A stretch of DNA of 34,448 nt, taken from contig QOUO01000020.1 of NCBI GenBank assembly GCA_003862195.1, forward strand, positions 1-34,448, written 5' to 3'. The position numbers were made by a program, and so were the translations under genes. Positions 1-9,066 of this stretch are shown here, piece after piece. Below the pieces are notes generated by a model, which searched no databases, was not told where the DNA came from, and saw only the letters and a list, made by a program, of their open reading frames with translations. Source of the stretch: Coriobacteriaceae bacterium (lineage in GTDB: Bacteria; Actinomycetota; Coriobacteriia; Coriobacteriales; Atopobiaceae). Each line of letters begins with the position of its first letter. The stretch's first letter is position 1.

Positions 1-17
1 GGGTGGTTGTCGGGCAT
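1..17 (-). CDS. 5' end of a gene running off the window
   Basis: On the minus strand an ATG at 17 is followed by codons for Met-Pro-Asp-Asn-His before the window ends. A purine-rich Shine-Dalgarno-like stretch (AAAGGAAG) lies about seven bases upstream, a normal distance. The DNA between this start and the rightward gene at 245 carries no other open frame, which fits two divergent genes. A six-base hairpin (40-45 with 53-58) would lie in its leader. With five codons visible no function can be given. Confidence 0.45.
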
Positions 18-200
18 GTGAATCTTCCTTTCGTGGAGAGCCCCCTACGCACGGGGGCAATCGACACACGTGGCTGAACACAGGTTGAATGTAGCTTGCA
101 TAGGTCAGCTGGCGCGCAGGCGCGGGCAAGCGCTGGGAAACGATTGCGTGAAGAGCGCGTAAGGCAGCAGGTAGGGGCGCCCGCGCGAACGGTGCGCCGC

Positions 201-206
201 TATAGT
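201..206 (+). promoter_or_regulatory. Candidate -10 element for pth2
   Basis: TATAGT lies 38 bases upstream of the pth2 start inside GC-rich DNA and matches the sigma-70 -10 consensus at five of six positions. I see no good -35 at 16-18 bases upstream. The rest of 18-244 shows no gene. Confidence 0.3.
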
Positions 207-244
207 GGATAGGCAACTGCAAACCACACCGAAGCGGAGATGCC

Positions 245-697
245 ATGCCAAGCTCGTCCTACCTTGCCAAGCAGATGATCGTGATGAGGCGCGACCTCAA
301 GATGCGCAAGGGGAAAATCGCCGCACAGGCGGGGCACGCCTGCGTGGAGGCGACGCTCATGGCGCTCGCACGCGAGCATCGCCTGGACCAGGTGCGCGTG
401 GCGACCGCCGAGGACGGCAGCCCCACCTGGGTCTACCTGGACGACGACGGCACGCCGAGGAGCGCGCTTTCCGACTGGTTCGACGCGGGCGTGGCGAAGG
501 TCTGCGTGTACGTGGACTCCGAGGAGGACCTGCGCGACCTTGCGGAGCGCGGGCGCGAGCGCGGCTTTGCCGTGGCGCTGATCCGCGACGCGGGCCTGAC
601 GGAGTTCCACGGCGAGGCCACGTACACGTGCCTGGCGTTCGAGCCACTGCGCGCGGAGGACATCGACCCGCTCACGGGGAAGCTGCCCCTGTACTAG
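245..697 (+). CDS. pth2: Peptidyl-tRNA hydrolase, Pth2 (archaeal/eukaryotic-type) family
   Basis: A 150-residue cytoplasmic protein predicted to release tRNA from prematurely dropped peptidyl-tRNA. The Pth2 signature is near the N terminus: KQMIVMRRDLKMRKGKIAAQ followed by AGHA (about residues 9-33). The family's C-terminal portion is present as DAGLTEF and TYTCLAFEP (about residues 119-138). Family length is about 115-150 residues, so it is complete. The ATG at 245 is preceded by GGAG at good spacing. Bacteria usually rely on the unrelated Pth1; whether this genome also carries Pth1 cannot be seen here. The gene stands alone between a divergent upstream gene and metF. The family assignment is firm; the substrate role is from family knowledge. 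Confidence 0.85.
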   Translation: MPSSSYLAKQMIVMRRDLKMRKGKIAAQAGHACVEATLMALAREHRLDQVRVATAEDGSPTWVYLDDDGTPRSALSDWFDAGVAKVCVYVDSEEDLRDLAERGRERGFAVALIRDAGLTEFHGEATYTCLAFEPLRAEDIDPLTGKLPLY

Positions 698-707
698 GGG
701 TTGGCAC

Positions 708-725
708 GCCGTGCGCCGGCACGGC
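708..725 (+). terminator. Hairpin downstream of pth2, possible terminator
   Basis: GCCGTGC (708-714) pairs with GCACGGC (719-725) across a four-base loop, eleven bases after the pth2 stop. It is followed by GTCCTTCTCC, which is only moderately U-rich, so termination strength is uncertain. Confidence 0.4.
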
Positions 726-771
726 GGCGCGTCCTTCTCCCCCGGGCGAAGCATTTCAGAACGGTTCCGAT

Positions 772-795
772 TGCGGCGCGCCCACATGCGCCGCA
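772..795. promoter_or_regulatory. Inverted repeat in the metF leader
   Basis: TGCGGCGC (772-779) and GCGCCGCA (788-795) form a perfect 8-bp inverted repeat with an eight-base loop, about 60 bases upstream of the metF start. TATCAT at 797-802 next to it could be a -10 hexamer. It could be an operator or a leader hairpin; nothing in the sequence tells which. Confidence 0.3.
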
Positions 796-853
796 CTATC
801 ATGTTTGGACTATCTTGGGAAATTCTGACCGCACTCGCGACGAGGGGGACCAC

Positions 854-1717
854 ATGCGCATCGACGACATCCTGAAGGGAAAGCAGACCTTCTCTTTCGA
901 GATCTTCCCACCCAAGGGTGACATGTCGGTCCAGCAGGCCACGGCCATCGCGGACGAGCTCACGCTCAACCACCCCGACTGGATCAGCGTCACGTTCAGC
1001 GCGGGCGGGTCGGGCAACTCGCAGCACACCGTCGGCGTCGCCAAGGCCATCCAACAGGCCGGCAAGACGCAGGCCCTCGCGCACCTCACGTGCCTGGGCT
1101 CCTCAAAGCAGGACGTCGACGCGTACGTGCAGGCCATCAAGGATGCCGGCGTCCAGAACGTGCTGGCGCTGCGCGGCGACCGCGTGCCCGGACGCGAGGC
1201 CATCGACTTCGAGCACGCGTCCGACCTGGTGAGCTACCTCAAGGGCACCGGCCTCTGCGTGGGCGCCGCGTGCTACCCGGAGGGCCACGTGGAGTCCGCG
1301 TCGCTGCGCGAGGACGTGGAGCACCTCAAGGCCAAGGTCGACGCCGGTGCCGACTTCCTGGTCACGCAGCTCTTCTTCAACAACGACGACTTCTACCGCT
1401 TCCGCGACCTGCTGGTCCGCGCGCACATCAAGGTGCCCGTGGTCGTGGGCATCATGCCGTTCACGAGCGTCCAGCAGATCCAGCGCATGGCGTTCACCTG
1501 CGGCGCATCCATCCCGTCCAAGGTCATCAAGCGCCTGGTCGCGGCTGGCGACGACAAGGAGGCCCAGCGCAGGGCGGGCGTCGCCTACGCGTGCGAGCAG
1601 CTGGTTGACCTGGCCCAGAACGGCGTGGACGGCCTGCACATCTACACCATGAACCGCCCGTCCATCGGACGCGCCACGCACGACTGCCTGCTCAAGGCGG
1701 GATACCTCAAGGAGTAG
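854..1717 (+). CDS. metF: Methylenetetrahydrofolate reductase
   Basis: A 287-residue cytoplasmic flavoprotein that reduces 5,10-methylene-THF to 5-methyl-THF, the methyl donor for MetH encoded two genes downstream. The N-terminal FSFEIFPPKGD is the MetF strand-1 motif with the catalytic-region glutamate. ALRGDR (about residues 110-115) and the FLVTQLFFN segment (about 169-177) are typical of the FAD barrel. The start is the ATG at 854 with a GAGGGGGA ribosome site; an upstream extension in the same frame has no family similarity. The gene is followed after one base by the MetH reactivation protein, so metF, that gene and metH form one methionine operon. Length matches the bacterial family (about 280-300). 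Confidence 0.93.
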   Translation: MRIDDILKGKQTFSFEIFPPKGDMSVQQATAIADELTLNHPDWISVTFSAGGSGNSQHTVGVAKAIQQAGKTQALAHLTCLGSSKQDVDAYVQAIKDAGVQNVLALRGDRVPGREAIDFEHASDLVSYLKGTGLCVGAACYPEGHVESASLREDVEHLKAKVDAGADFLVTQLFFNNDDFYRFRDLLVRAHIKVPVVVGIMPFTSVQQIQRMAFTCGASIPSKVIKRLVAAGDDKEAQRRAGVAYACEQLVDLAQNGVDGLHIYTMNRPSIGRATHDCLLKAGYLKE

Positions 1718-1718
1718 C

Positions 1719-2450
1719 ATGCCCGCCGTCCCAACCCCCATCCTCAAGAGCTACGAGGTCACGTCCGTCGACCGCAAGGAGGTCCTGCGCTACCTGGGCT
1801 ACCGCGGCCAGGAGGTCACGCCTGAGCTCGACGCGCGCCTCGACGATGCCATCGCCCGCTGCCTCTCCATCGGCAAGCCGCGGTCAAGCCTCGCCACGTT
1901 CGATATTGCCGGGCGAGAAGAACTGCCCGACGGGACCCCGCAGGTCGACCTCAAGGGCACCGCGCTCGTGCTCCAGGGCAAGTCCATGCGCAGGCACATG
2001 GACGGCGCCGTGCGCGTGGGCGTGCTTGCGGTCACCATCGGCATGGGCGTCGAGCGGGAGCTCAAGCGCCTCTCGCTCACGGACCACCTGGGGCAGGTGC
2101 TCTTCGACGCGGCCGCCACGACCATGGTCGAGCGCGCGGCGGACGCCGCCGAGGCCACGCTCGTGGGCATGGCCGCGCAGGACGGCCTCTACACCAACTT
2201 CCGCTTCTCGCCGGGCTACGGCGACATGCCCATGACCACGCAGCCCGTGCTGCTCGACGCGCTCGACGCGCGCCGCCGCCTGGGCATCACTCTCAGCCCC
2301 ACCCTGCTCATGACGCCCACCAAGAGCGTCACGGCCGTGCTGGGCATGTTCACGACGCCGCAGAAGTCCACGCACGCGAGCTGCGCCGACTGCTTCTGCC
2401 GCGCGTTCTGCAACCTTCGCGCAACCACAGGGAGGACCTGCCATGACTAG
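1719..2450 (+). CDS. Cobalamin-dependent methionine synthase reactivation protein (stand-alone)
   Basis: A 243-residue protein matching the MetH C-terminal activation (AdoMet-binding) domain but encoded as a separate polypeptide. Visible markers are RFSPGYGDMP with a following TQP, and the downstream TLLMTPTKSVTAVLGM segment. The C-terminal cysteine cluster SCADCFCRAFC with NLR is typical of the free-standing versions. Its inferred role is reductive remethylation of oxidised cob(II)alamin on MetH using S-adenosylmethionine. It starts one base after the metF stop, with AAGGAG inside the metF end as its ribosome site. Its last eight bases overlap the start of metH, which suggests coupled translation of the two halves. 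A copy of the dispersed 13-mer (1911-1923) lies inside the gene in a non-Gly-Glu-Lys frame. Confidence 0.85.
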   Translation: MPAVPTPILKSYEVTSVDRKEVLRYLGYRGQEVTPELDARLDDAIARCLSIGKPRSSLATFDIAGREELPDGTPQVDLKGTALVLQGKSMRRHMDGAVRVGVLAVTIGMGVERELKRLSLTDHLGQVLFDAAATTMVERAADAAEATLVGMAAQDGLYTNFRFSPGYGDMPMTTQPVLLDALDARRRLGITLSPTLLMTPTKSVTAVLGMFTTPQKSTHASCADCFCRAFCNLRATTGRTCHD

Positions 2451-5022
2451 CGAACCCCAGGCCACGGCCGCAGGCGCACCGCGTGCCACCAAGTCCGTGG
2501 GCACCATAGACGCCCGCAAGTACTTTGGCACCTACGACGAGCGCCGCCTCCGCATAAAGGACGACCACCTCGCGCGCGTGCTCGCGGGCGAGGACTTCCT
2601 GCTGTTCGACGGCGCCATGGGCACGCAGCTCCAGGCGCGCGGGCTCGCGGCCGGCGAGCTGCCGGAGCTCCTCAACCTCACCAACCCGGACGAGATCACG
2701 CAGATCCACCGCGCCTACGTCGAGGCGGGCTCGGAGGTCGTGACCACCAACACCTTTGGCGCGAGCGCACCCAAGCTGGGGGACGCGGCCACGGTGGAGG
2801 AGGTCTTCTCGGCCGCCGTCGCCTGCGCCAAGGCGTCGGGCGCGCGCTACGTCGCGGCGGACATCGGCCCCACGGGTTCGCTCCTGGAACCCATGGGCAC
2901 GCTGCCGTTCGAGGACGCGTACGAGCTCTTTGCGCAGCAGGTGCGCGCGGCGGACACGGCGGGAGCGGACCTCTTCATCATCGAGACCGTTGCCGACCTC
3001 GCGGAGGCCAAGGCCGCCGTGCTCGCGGCAAAGGAGTGCTCTGACCTGCCCATATTCTGCACCATGACCTTTGGCGAGGACGGCCGCACGTTCTTGGGCA
3101 CCACGCCCGAGGTCGCCGCCAAGACGCTCAGCTCGCTGGGCGCCAACGTCGTGGGCATCAACTGCTCGCTCGGCCCCAAGGACGTGGCGCCGCTGGTCGA
3201 GCGCATGCTCCCCTGGTCGAGCGTCCCCGTGATGGCGCAGGCAAACGCAGGTCTCCCCCGCGTGGAGGACGGCGTCACGCTGTACGACATCGCGCCCAAG
3301 GAGTACTGCGAGGCCGTCGCGACCATGCTCGACGCCGGCGTCACGGTCGTGGGCGGCTGCTGCGGCACCACGCCGGACTACATCGCGGGCGAGAAGGACC
3401 TCATTGCCGGCCGCACCCCCACCCCGCGCCACGTCAACCACGACTTCGCGGTCACGAGCTCGCAGCGCCTCGTGAGCATCCCCATGGGCCACGTGGGCGT
3501 CATCGGCGAGCGCATCAACCCCACGGGCAAGCGCCGCATGAAGGAGGCCCTGCGCTCCGGTAACTACGACTACGTGATGCAGGAGGCCATCGGCCAGACG
3601 GACGCGGGCGCGCAGGTGCTCGACGTCAACGCCGGCCTGCCGGAAATCGACGAGTCCGCCACCCTGCGCCGCCTCATGGCGGACCTCCAGGGCGTGACGG
3701 ACCTGCCGCTGCAGGTCGACTCCGCCGTGCCGGAAACCATCGAGGCCGCCGTCCGCAGCTACCCGGGCAAGCCAATCATCAACTCGACCAACGGCAAGCA
3801 GGAGACGATGGACGCCGTGATTCCCATCGCGGCACACTACGGCTGCGCGCTGGTCGCGCTCACCATTGACGAGAAGGGCATCCCCCAGACGGCGGAGGGT
3901 CGCCTCCAGGTCGCGCGCAGGATCGTGGCCGCGACGGACGCGGCCGGCATCCCCCGCGAGGACGTGGTGGTGGACTGCCTCTGCATGGCCGCCTCGACCG
4001 ACCAGCGCGCCCCGCGCCAGATCCTGGACGGCATCACGCTCGTCAAGCGCAAGCTGCCGGGCGTGCGCACGGTGCTCGGCGTCTCCAACATCAGCTTCGG
4101 CCTGCCGTTCCGCCCGCTCGTCAACGCCACGTTCCTTGCGGCTGCCTTTGCGGCGGGGCTCGACCTCTGCATCATCAACCCCATGCAGCAGCGCATCATG
4201 GACGTGGTCAACAGCTGGCGCGTGCTCACGGGCGAGGACCAGAGCGCCCAGTACTACGTGGCCAACTATGCGACGCGAAGCGACAAGGCCCCGGCCGCGG
4301 CATCGGCGGGCGGCTTCGGCGCAAAGGACGCGCCTGCAGAATGCCCGCCTCACGCCACGGCCGGCGCTGGCACGCAGGACGCCGCCTCGTCAGATCCCGC
4401 CGCGCAGGCCAAGGCCATGGTCCTTTCCGGCCGCAAGGGCCCCATGCCGGAGCTCATCACCCAGGTCCTCGCCCAGCACGACGTCATGTACGCCATCAAC
4501 CAGGTGCTCATCCCCGCCCTCGACGAGGTGGGCGTCCGCTTCGAGAAGGGCACGTTCTTCCTTCCGCAGCTCATGGCCTCGGCCGAGGCCGCAAAGGCCG
4601 GCTTCAACACCATCCGCGAGGCCAACGCCGCCTCTGGCACGGAGGTCGCCTCCAAGGGCCAGGTCGCCATCTGCACCGTCAAGGGCGACATCCACGACAT
4701 CGGCAAGAACATCGTCAAGATGCTGCTGGAAAACTACGGCTACGACGTGCTCGACCTCGGCCGCGACGTCGATCCCCAGGTCTTTGCGGACGCCGTGGTC
4801 GAGCACCACGTCAAGCTGGCCGGCCTCTCCGCGCTCATGACCGCGACCGTCCCCGCCATGCAGGACACGATCGAGCTCCTGCGCAAGCAGGCCCCCTGGT
4901 GCAAGGTCATGGTGGGCGGCGCCGTCCTCAACCCCGAGTACGCCAAGATGGTCGGCGCGGACTATTACGCCAAGGACGCGGCCGAGTCCGCCAAGATCGC
5001 CGCGGAGGTCCTCGGCAAGTAG
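2443..5022 (+). CDS. metH: Cobalamin-dependent methionine synthase lacking the activation domain
   Basis: An 859-residue enzyme that transfers the methyl group of 5-methyl-THF to homocysteine through cobalamin. The homocysteine domain carries zinc ligands in GINCSLGP (Cys241) and GGCCGTTP (Cys306-Cys307). The pterin domain begins near GVIGERINPTGK. After a long Ala/Ser/Gly-rich linker (about residues 610-650) come the cap and the B12 domain, with the lower-ligand motif GDIHDIGKN (His751). Full-length E. coli-type MetH is about 1230 residues; the missing C-terminal activation domain is supplied by the gene just upstream. About 55 residues precede the first catalytic domain, longer than usual. 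The frame overlaps the preceding gene by eight bases. A GGGCGAGAAGGAC copy (3387-3399) falls in the linker between the homocysteine and pterin domains. Confidence 0.95.
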   Translation: MTSEPQATAAGAPRATKSVGTIDARKYFGTYDERRLRIKDDHLARVLAGEDFLLFDGAMGTQLQARGLAAGELPELLNLTNPDEITQIHRAYVEAGSEVVTTNTFGASAPKLGDAATVEEVFSAAVACAKASGARYVAADIGPTGSLLEPMGTLPFEDAYELFAQQVRAADTAGADLFIIETVADLAEAKAAVLAAKECSDLPIFCTMTFGEDGRTFLGTTPEVAAKTLSSLGANVVGINCSLGPKDVAPLVERMLPWSSVPVMAQANAGLPRVEDGVTLYDIAPKEYCEAVATMLDAGVTVVGGCCGTTPDYIAGEKDLIAGRTPTPRHVNHDFAVTSSQRLVSIPMGHVGVIGERINPTGKRRMKEALRSGNYDYVMQEAIGQTDAGAQVLDVNAGLPEIDESATLRRLMADLQGVTDLPLQVDSAVPETIEAAVRSYPGKPIINSTNGKQETMDAVIPIAAHYGCALVALTIDEKGIPQTAEGRLQVARRIVAATDAAGIPREDVVVDCLCMAASTDQRAPRQILDGITLVKRKLPGVRTVLGVSNISFGLPFRPLVNATFLAAAFAAGLDLCIINPMQQRIMDVVNSWRVLTGEDQSAQYYVANYATRSDKAPAAASAGGFGAKDAPAECPPHATAGAGTQDAASSDPAAQAKAMVLSGRKGPMPELITQVLAQHDVMYAINQVLIPALDEVGVRFEKGTFFLPQLMASAEAAKAGFNTIREANAASGTEVASKGQVAICTVKGDIHDIGKNIVKMLLENYGYDVLDLGRDVDPQVFADAVVEHHVKLAGLSALMTATVPAMQDTIELLRKQAPWCKVMVGGAVLNPEYAKMVGADYYAKDAAESAKIAAEVLGK

Positions 5023-5073
5023 CGCCGCAACCGCAATCGCCCGTTCTGCCACAGTCATCATCCGTGGAGAAGA

Positions 5074-5106
5074 ACGCCCGCACCGGGTTGAATCCGGTGC
5101 GGGCGT
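5074..5106. terminator. Bidirectional terminator between metH and the GH3 gene
   Basis: A perfect 13-bp stem (5074-5086 with 5094-5106) with a seven-base loop lies between two convergent genes. On the plus strand the tail is CGTCGCTTTGTG; on the minus strand it is TCTTCTCC. Both tails are only moderately U-rich. Position and stem strength support a shared terminator. Confidence 0.7.
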
Positions 5107-5126
5107 CGTCGCTTTGTGCGTCGGCC

Positions 5127-6389
5127 CTACAGGCGCAGCTTGGCGCGGACGATGCGCGTGACGGACTCGTCGATGCGGTCCTCCGTGATGGTGCCGGCCT
5201 TGACCGCGTCGAGCACGCCCTGGTAGCTCTTCTGCAGCTCGGGCGTCATGAGCAGCATGTCCACGCCGGCCTGGATCGCCACCACACCGAGCTCGGCGGC
5301 GGTGTGCAGGCCGCTGACCGCGCCCATCTCGAGCGAGTCCGTGATGATGATCCCACCAAAGCCGAGCTCGCCCCGCAGGACGTCCGTCACGATCCTTTTT
5401 GAAAGCGAGGCCGGCTCGTCCGTGCCCGTGACGTTTGGGCAGCTCATGTGGCCGACCATCACCATGGGGACGCCCGCGGCAATGGCCTTTTGGAACGGCA
5501 CGAGCTCCTCCTGGCGCATCTGGTCGAGCGTCTTGACAGTGGTGATGGTGTCGGTCTCGGAGTCGCCCTCCGCGCCACCGATGCCCGGGAAGTGCTTTGC
5601 ACAGCACATGATGCCGCCGTCCGCAAAGCCCCTGACCGCAGACTCGACCATGGGCGCCACCACGTCCGCCGTCTTGCCAAACGAGCGCTTTGCCATGGTC
5701 TGGCTCGTGCCGTTGACGATGTCCGCGTCCGGCGCGAAGTCGACGTTGAAGCCCAGCGGCACCAGGTAGCCTGCGATCTTCTTGCTCACGTCATAGGCGT
5801 TCTGGGCGTTGCCCGTGGCACCCACGTCGCACATGTTGCCCACGTTCGCGATGGATGGGAATCCCTTGTTGCCGCCAATGCGGCTGACCGTCCCGCCCTC
5901 CTCGTCCACGGACATGAGGAGCGGCAGGCTCACCTCGTCCTGGGATATCTGCGTCGAGTCCGCGAGCATCTGCTCGGCCTGATCCTGGTCCAGCAGGTTC
6001 TGCGCAAAGTAGCACACGCCGCCCACCGGGATCTTGGCAAACGCCTTGCGTGTGGTGTCCCCCGCCGCCGTGACCTGACCCATGCCCGTGAGCGCCTCCG
6101 GCTTGGGAAAGAACATCTGCGCGACCTTCTGCTCGAGCGTGAGCGAGGCGACCTTCTTGGCGACCTTTGTCTCGAGGTCGTCCGCCGTGGACGTCGCGGC
6201 ATCCTTGGCGCTGGCTGCCGAGCCGCTGCTGGAACCATCGTCCTTCTCGCCCTTGGAACCTCCCGTGCATCCCATGACGCCACACGAGAGCGCGACTCCC
6301 GCGGCAACGCCGCCGATGGTCAGCGCGGCACGGCGGGTCATGTTCGCACCCGGCGCCCAATGTTGGGGTGTCTTGTCGCTAACTGCCAT
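5127..6389 (-). CDS. nagZ: GH3 beta-N-acetylhexosaminidase (NagZ-like) lipoprotein
   Basis: A 420-residue glycoside hydrolase family 3 enzyme, predicted to cleave terminal N-acetylglucosamine from peptidoglycan fragments outside the membrane. Visible motifs: CCAKHFPGIGG (Lys265-His266), the downstream GDSETDT acid/base loop region, and ITDSLEMGA with the presumed nucleophile Asp351. The N terminus has a twin-arginine pair followed by a hydrophobic stretch ending in VMGC (Cys41), suggesting a Tat-exported lipoprotein. After the cysteine comes a Ser/Gly/Lys/Asp-rich linker with KGEKDD, encoded by a copy of the dispersed 13-mer (6240-6252). The ATG at 6389 was chosen; a second Met at residue 17 (6341), just before the arginine pair, is an alternative start. 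The GH3 call is firm; substrate and Tat use are inferred. Confidence 0.85.
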   Translation of the reverse strand: MAVSDKTPQHWAPGANMTRRAALTIGGVAAGVALSCGVMGCTGGSKGEKDDGSSSGSAASAKDAATSTADDLETKVAKKVASLTLEQKVAQMFFPKPEALTGMGQVTAAGDTTRKAFAKIPVGGVCYFAQNLLDQDQAEQMLADSTQISQDEVSLPLLMSVDEEGGTVSRIGGNKGFPSIANVGNMCDVGATGNAQNAYDVSKKIAGYLVPLGFNVDFAPDADIVNGTSQTMAKRSFGKTADVVAPMVESAVRGFADGGIMCCAKHFPGIGGAEGDSETDTITTVKTLDQMRQEELVPFQKAIAAGVPMVMVGHMSCPNVTGTDEPASLSKRIVTDVLRGELGFGGIIITDSLEMGAVSGLHTAAELGVVAIQAGVDMLLMTPELQKSYQGVLDAVKAGTITEDRIDESVTRIVRAKLRL

Positions 6390-6474
6390 GGTCGTCCAAT
6401 CGCATTTGTGGCGCCCGTCATCATATGCACGCCTTAAGGATACCGTCTGATGTAGCCGCACGTTATACAAGTCA

Positions 6475-6506
6475 AGGGCACCCTCGTCGAATGGCGAGGA
6501 TGCCCT
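6475..6506. other. Hairpin upstream of the GH3 gene
   Basis: A 12-bp stem with one mismatch (6475-6486 with 6495-6506, loop 6487-6494). On the minus strand it is followed at once by TTGACT, a good -35 hexamer, and then TATAAC. It may be a second terminator for asnS or an operator at the GH3 promoter. Confidence 0.35.
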
Positions 6507-6545
6507 ACGCTTGCAATCAGCTTGTTGCGACGCTTGGCAGCCGGT

Positions 6546-6575
6546 TAAAAGCAGGGCGAGAAGGTCTCCTCGCCC
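6546..6575 (-). terminator. Rho-independent terminator of asnS
   Basis: On the minus strand a 7-bp GC stem (6569-6575 with 6554-6560) is followed by TGCTTTTAA, a genuine U tract, 27 bases after the asnS stop. The stem contains GGGCGAGAAGGTC, a one-base variant of the dispersed 13-mer. Confidence 0.7.
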
Positions 6576-6601
6576 GCCCGAGGCGCCGCCGTGGGCGCGC
6601 C

Positions 6602-8005
<1,404 letters not shown>

Positions 8006-8040
8006 CAGCGGGATCCCCCTTTGGTCTGCGTGGCGCCATC

Positions 8041-8065
8041 GGGCGAGAAGAACGTCCTTCTCCCC
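8041..8065. repeat. Inverted pair of the dispersed 13-mer in the asnS leader
   Basis: GGGCGAGAAGAAC (8041-8053) directly abuts GTCCTTCTCCCC (8054-8065), the reverse-oriented form, giving a near-perfect palindrome able to form a hairpin. It lies 36-60 bases upstream of the asnS start and between two divergent genes. It may be an operator, a leader hairpin or a repeat element. Confidence 0.55.
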
Positions 8066-8208
8066 TGCGCGGGCAAGCCGCCCCGACGCCGACGCGCAAG
8101 TTTTCCAACCCCGTAACCATATCGCAAAACAGCGCCCCTTGCCGCGCGGGACGGGCGCGGGCGGGTGTGCTAGCGTGGGCTCGTCAAAGCCACGTGAAAG
8201 GATGGACC

Positions 8209-9066
8209 ATGCAGAGCATCAGGCTGGCAAACGGGACGATGATCCCGCAGGTGGGGTTCGGGACGTTCAAGATCCCGCGCGAGGACACGCAGCGGGCCGT
8301 GGAACAGGCCCTTGAGCTGGGGTATCGCCACATCGACGGCGCGGCGGCCTACCTTAACGAGAAGGAGGTGGGCGACGCCCTGCGCGCGACCGGCATGGCG
8401 GGCAAGGTGTTTGTGACCACAAAGCTCCGCAACTGCGACCAGGGCTACGACCAGGCGCTGCGCGCGTTCGAGGCGTCCCGCGAGCACCTGGGGCTCGATG
8501 TGGTGGACCTCTACCTCATCCACTGGCCGTGCCCCGCGCGCGACAGCTACGTGGAGACCTGGCGCGCCCTCGCGCACCTGCGGGAGCAGGGCGCCGTGCG
8601 CGAGATTGGCGTCTCAAACTTTTTGGTGGAGCACCTGGAGCGCCTGGTGCGCGAGACGGGCGTGACGCCCGCGGTGGACCAGATCGAGGCGCACCCGCGC
8701 TTCTGGCAGCCCGAGGTGAGCGCCTGGTGCCAGGCCCACGGCGTGACGGTGGAGGCCTACCAGCCGCTCGGCCGTGGCCGCGACATCGAGTCCGCGCCCG
8801 TGCACGCGGCGGCGGAGGTCCACGGCGTCACGTGCGCGCAGGTGGTCCTGCGCTGGCACGTGCAGTCCGGCCGCGTGGCGATTCCCAAGTCCGTGCACGC
8901 GGAGCGCATGCGCCAGAACCTGGACCTCTTTGGCTTCAGCCTCACGGACGCGGAGATGGCCTCCATATCCGCCCTGCACGACGACGCAAACCGCCTGAGC
9001 AGCGACCCCCGCACGTTCGAGAGCCCGCAGGACGAGGCGGACATGCGCGCCCGCATCGCATGCTAG
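8209..9066 (+). CDS. Aldo/keto reductase
   Basis: A 285-residue NADPH-dependent oxidoreductase of the AKR superfamily, with a TIM barrel and no signal peptide. The catalytic tetrad is visible: Asp43 and Tyr48 in [11 protein letters not shown], Lys72 in TTKL and His105 in YLIHWP. The coenzyme loop [13 protein letters not shown] is typical of the AKR5/2,5-diketo-gluconate reductase-like group. The physiological substrate cannot be read from the sequence. The ATG at 8209 follows GAAAGGA. The gene is divergent from asnS. Its stop overlaps the stop of the convergent B3/B4 gene (CTAG at 9063-9066). Confidence 0.9.
   Translation: MQSIRLANGTMIPQVGFGTFKIPREDTQRAVEQALELGYRHIDGAAAYLNEKEVGDALRATGMAGKVFVTTKLRNCDQGYDQALRAFEASREHLGLDVVDLYLIHWPCPARDSYVETWRALAHLREQGAVREIGVSNFLVEHLERLVRETGVTPAVDQIEAHPRFWQPEVSAWCQAHGVTVEAYQPLGRGRDIESAPVHAAAEVHGVTCAQVVLRWHVQSGRVAIPKSVHAERMRQNLDLFGFSLTDAEMASISALHDDANRLSSDPRTFESPQDEADMRARIAC

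Noticed and set aside
698-853. Cobalamin or SAM riboswitch before metF
   Set aside because: The gap is short and I see no B12-box or S-box conserved core; only simple hairpins are present.
8006-8208. T-box leader for asnS
   Set aside because: No AGGGTGGNACCGCG-like antiterminator core is present on the asnS strand.
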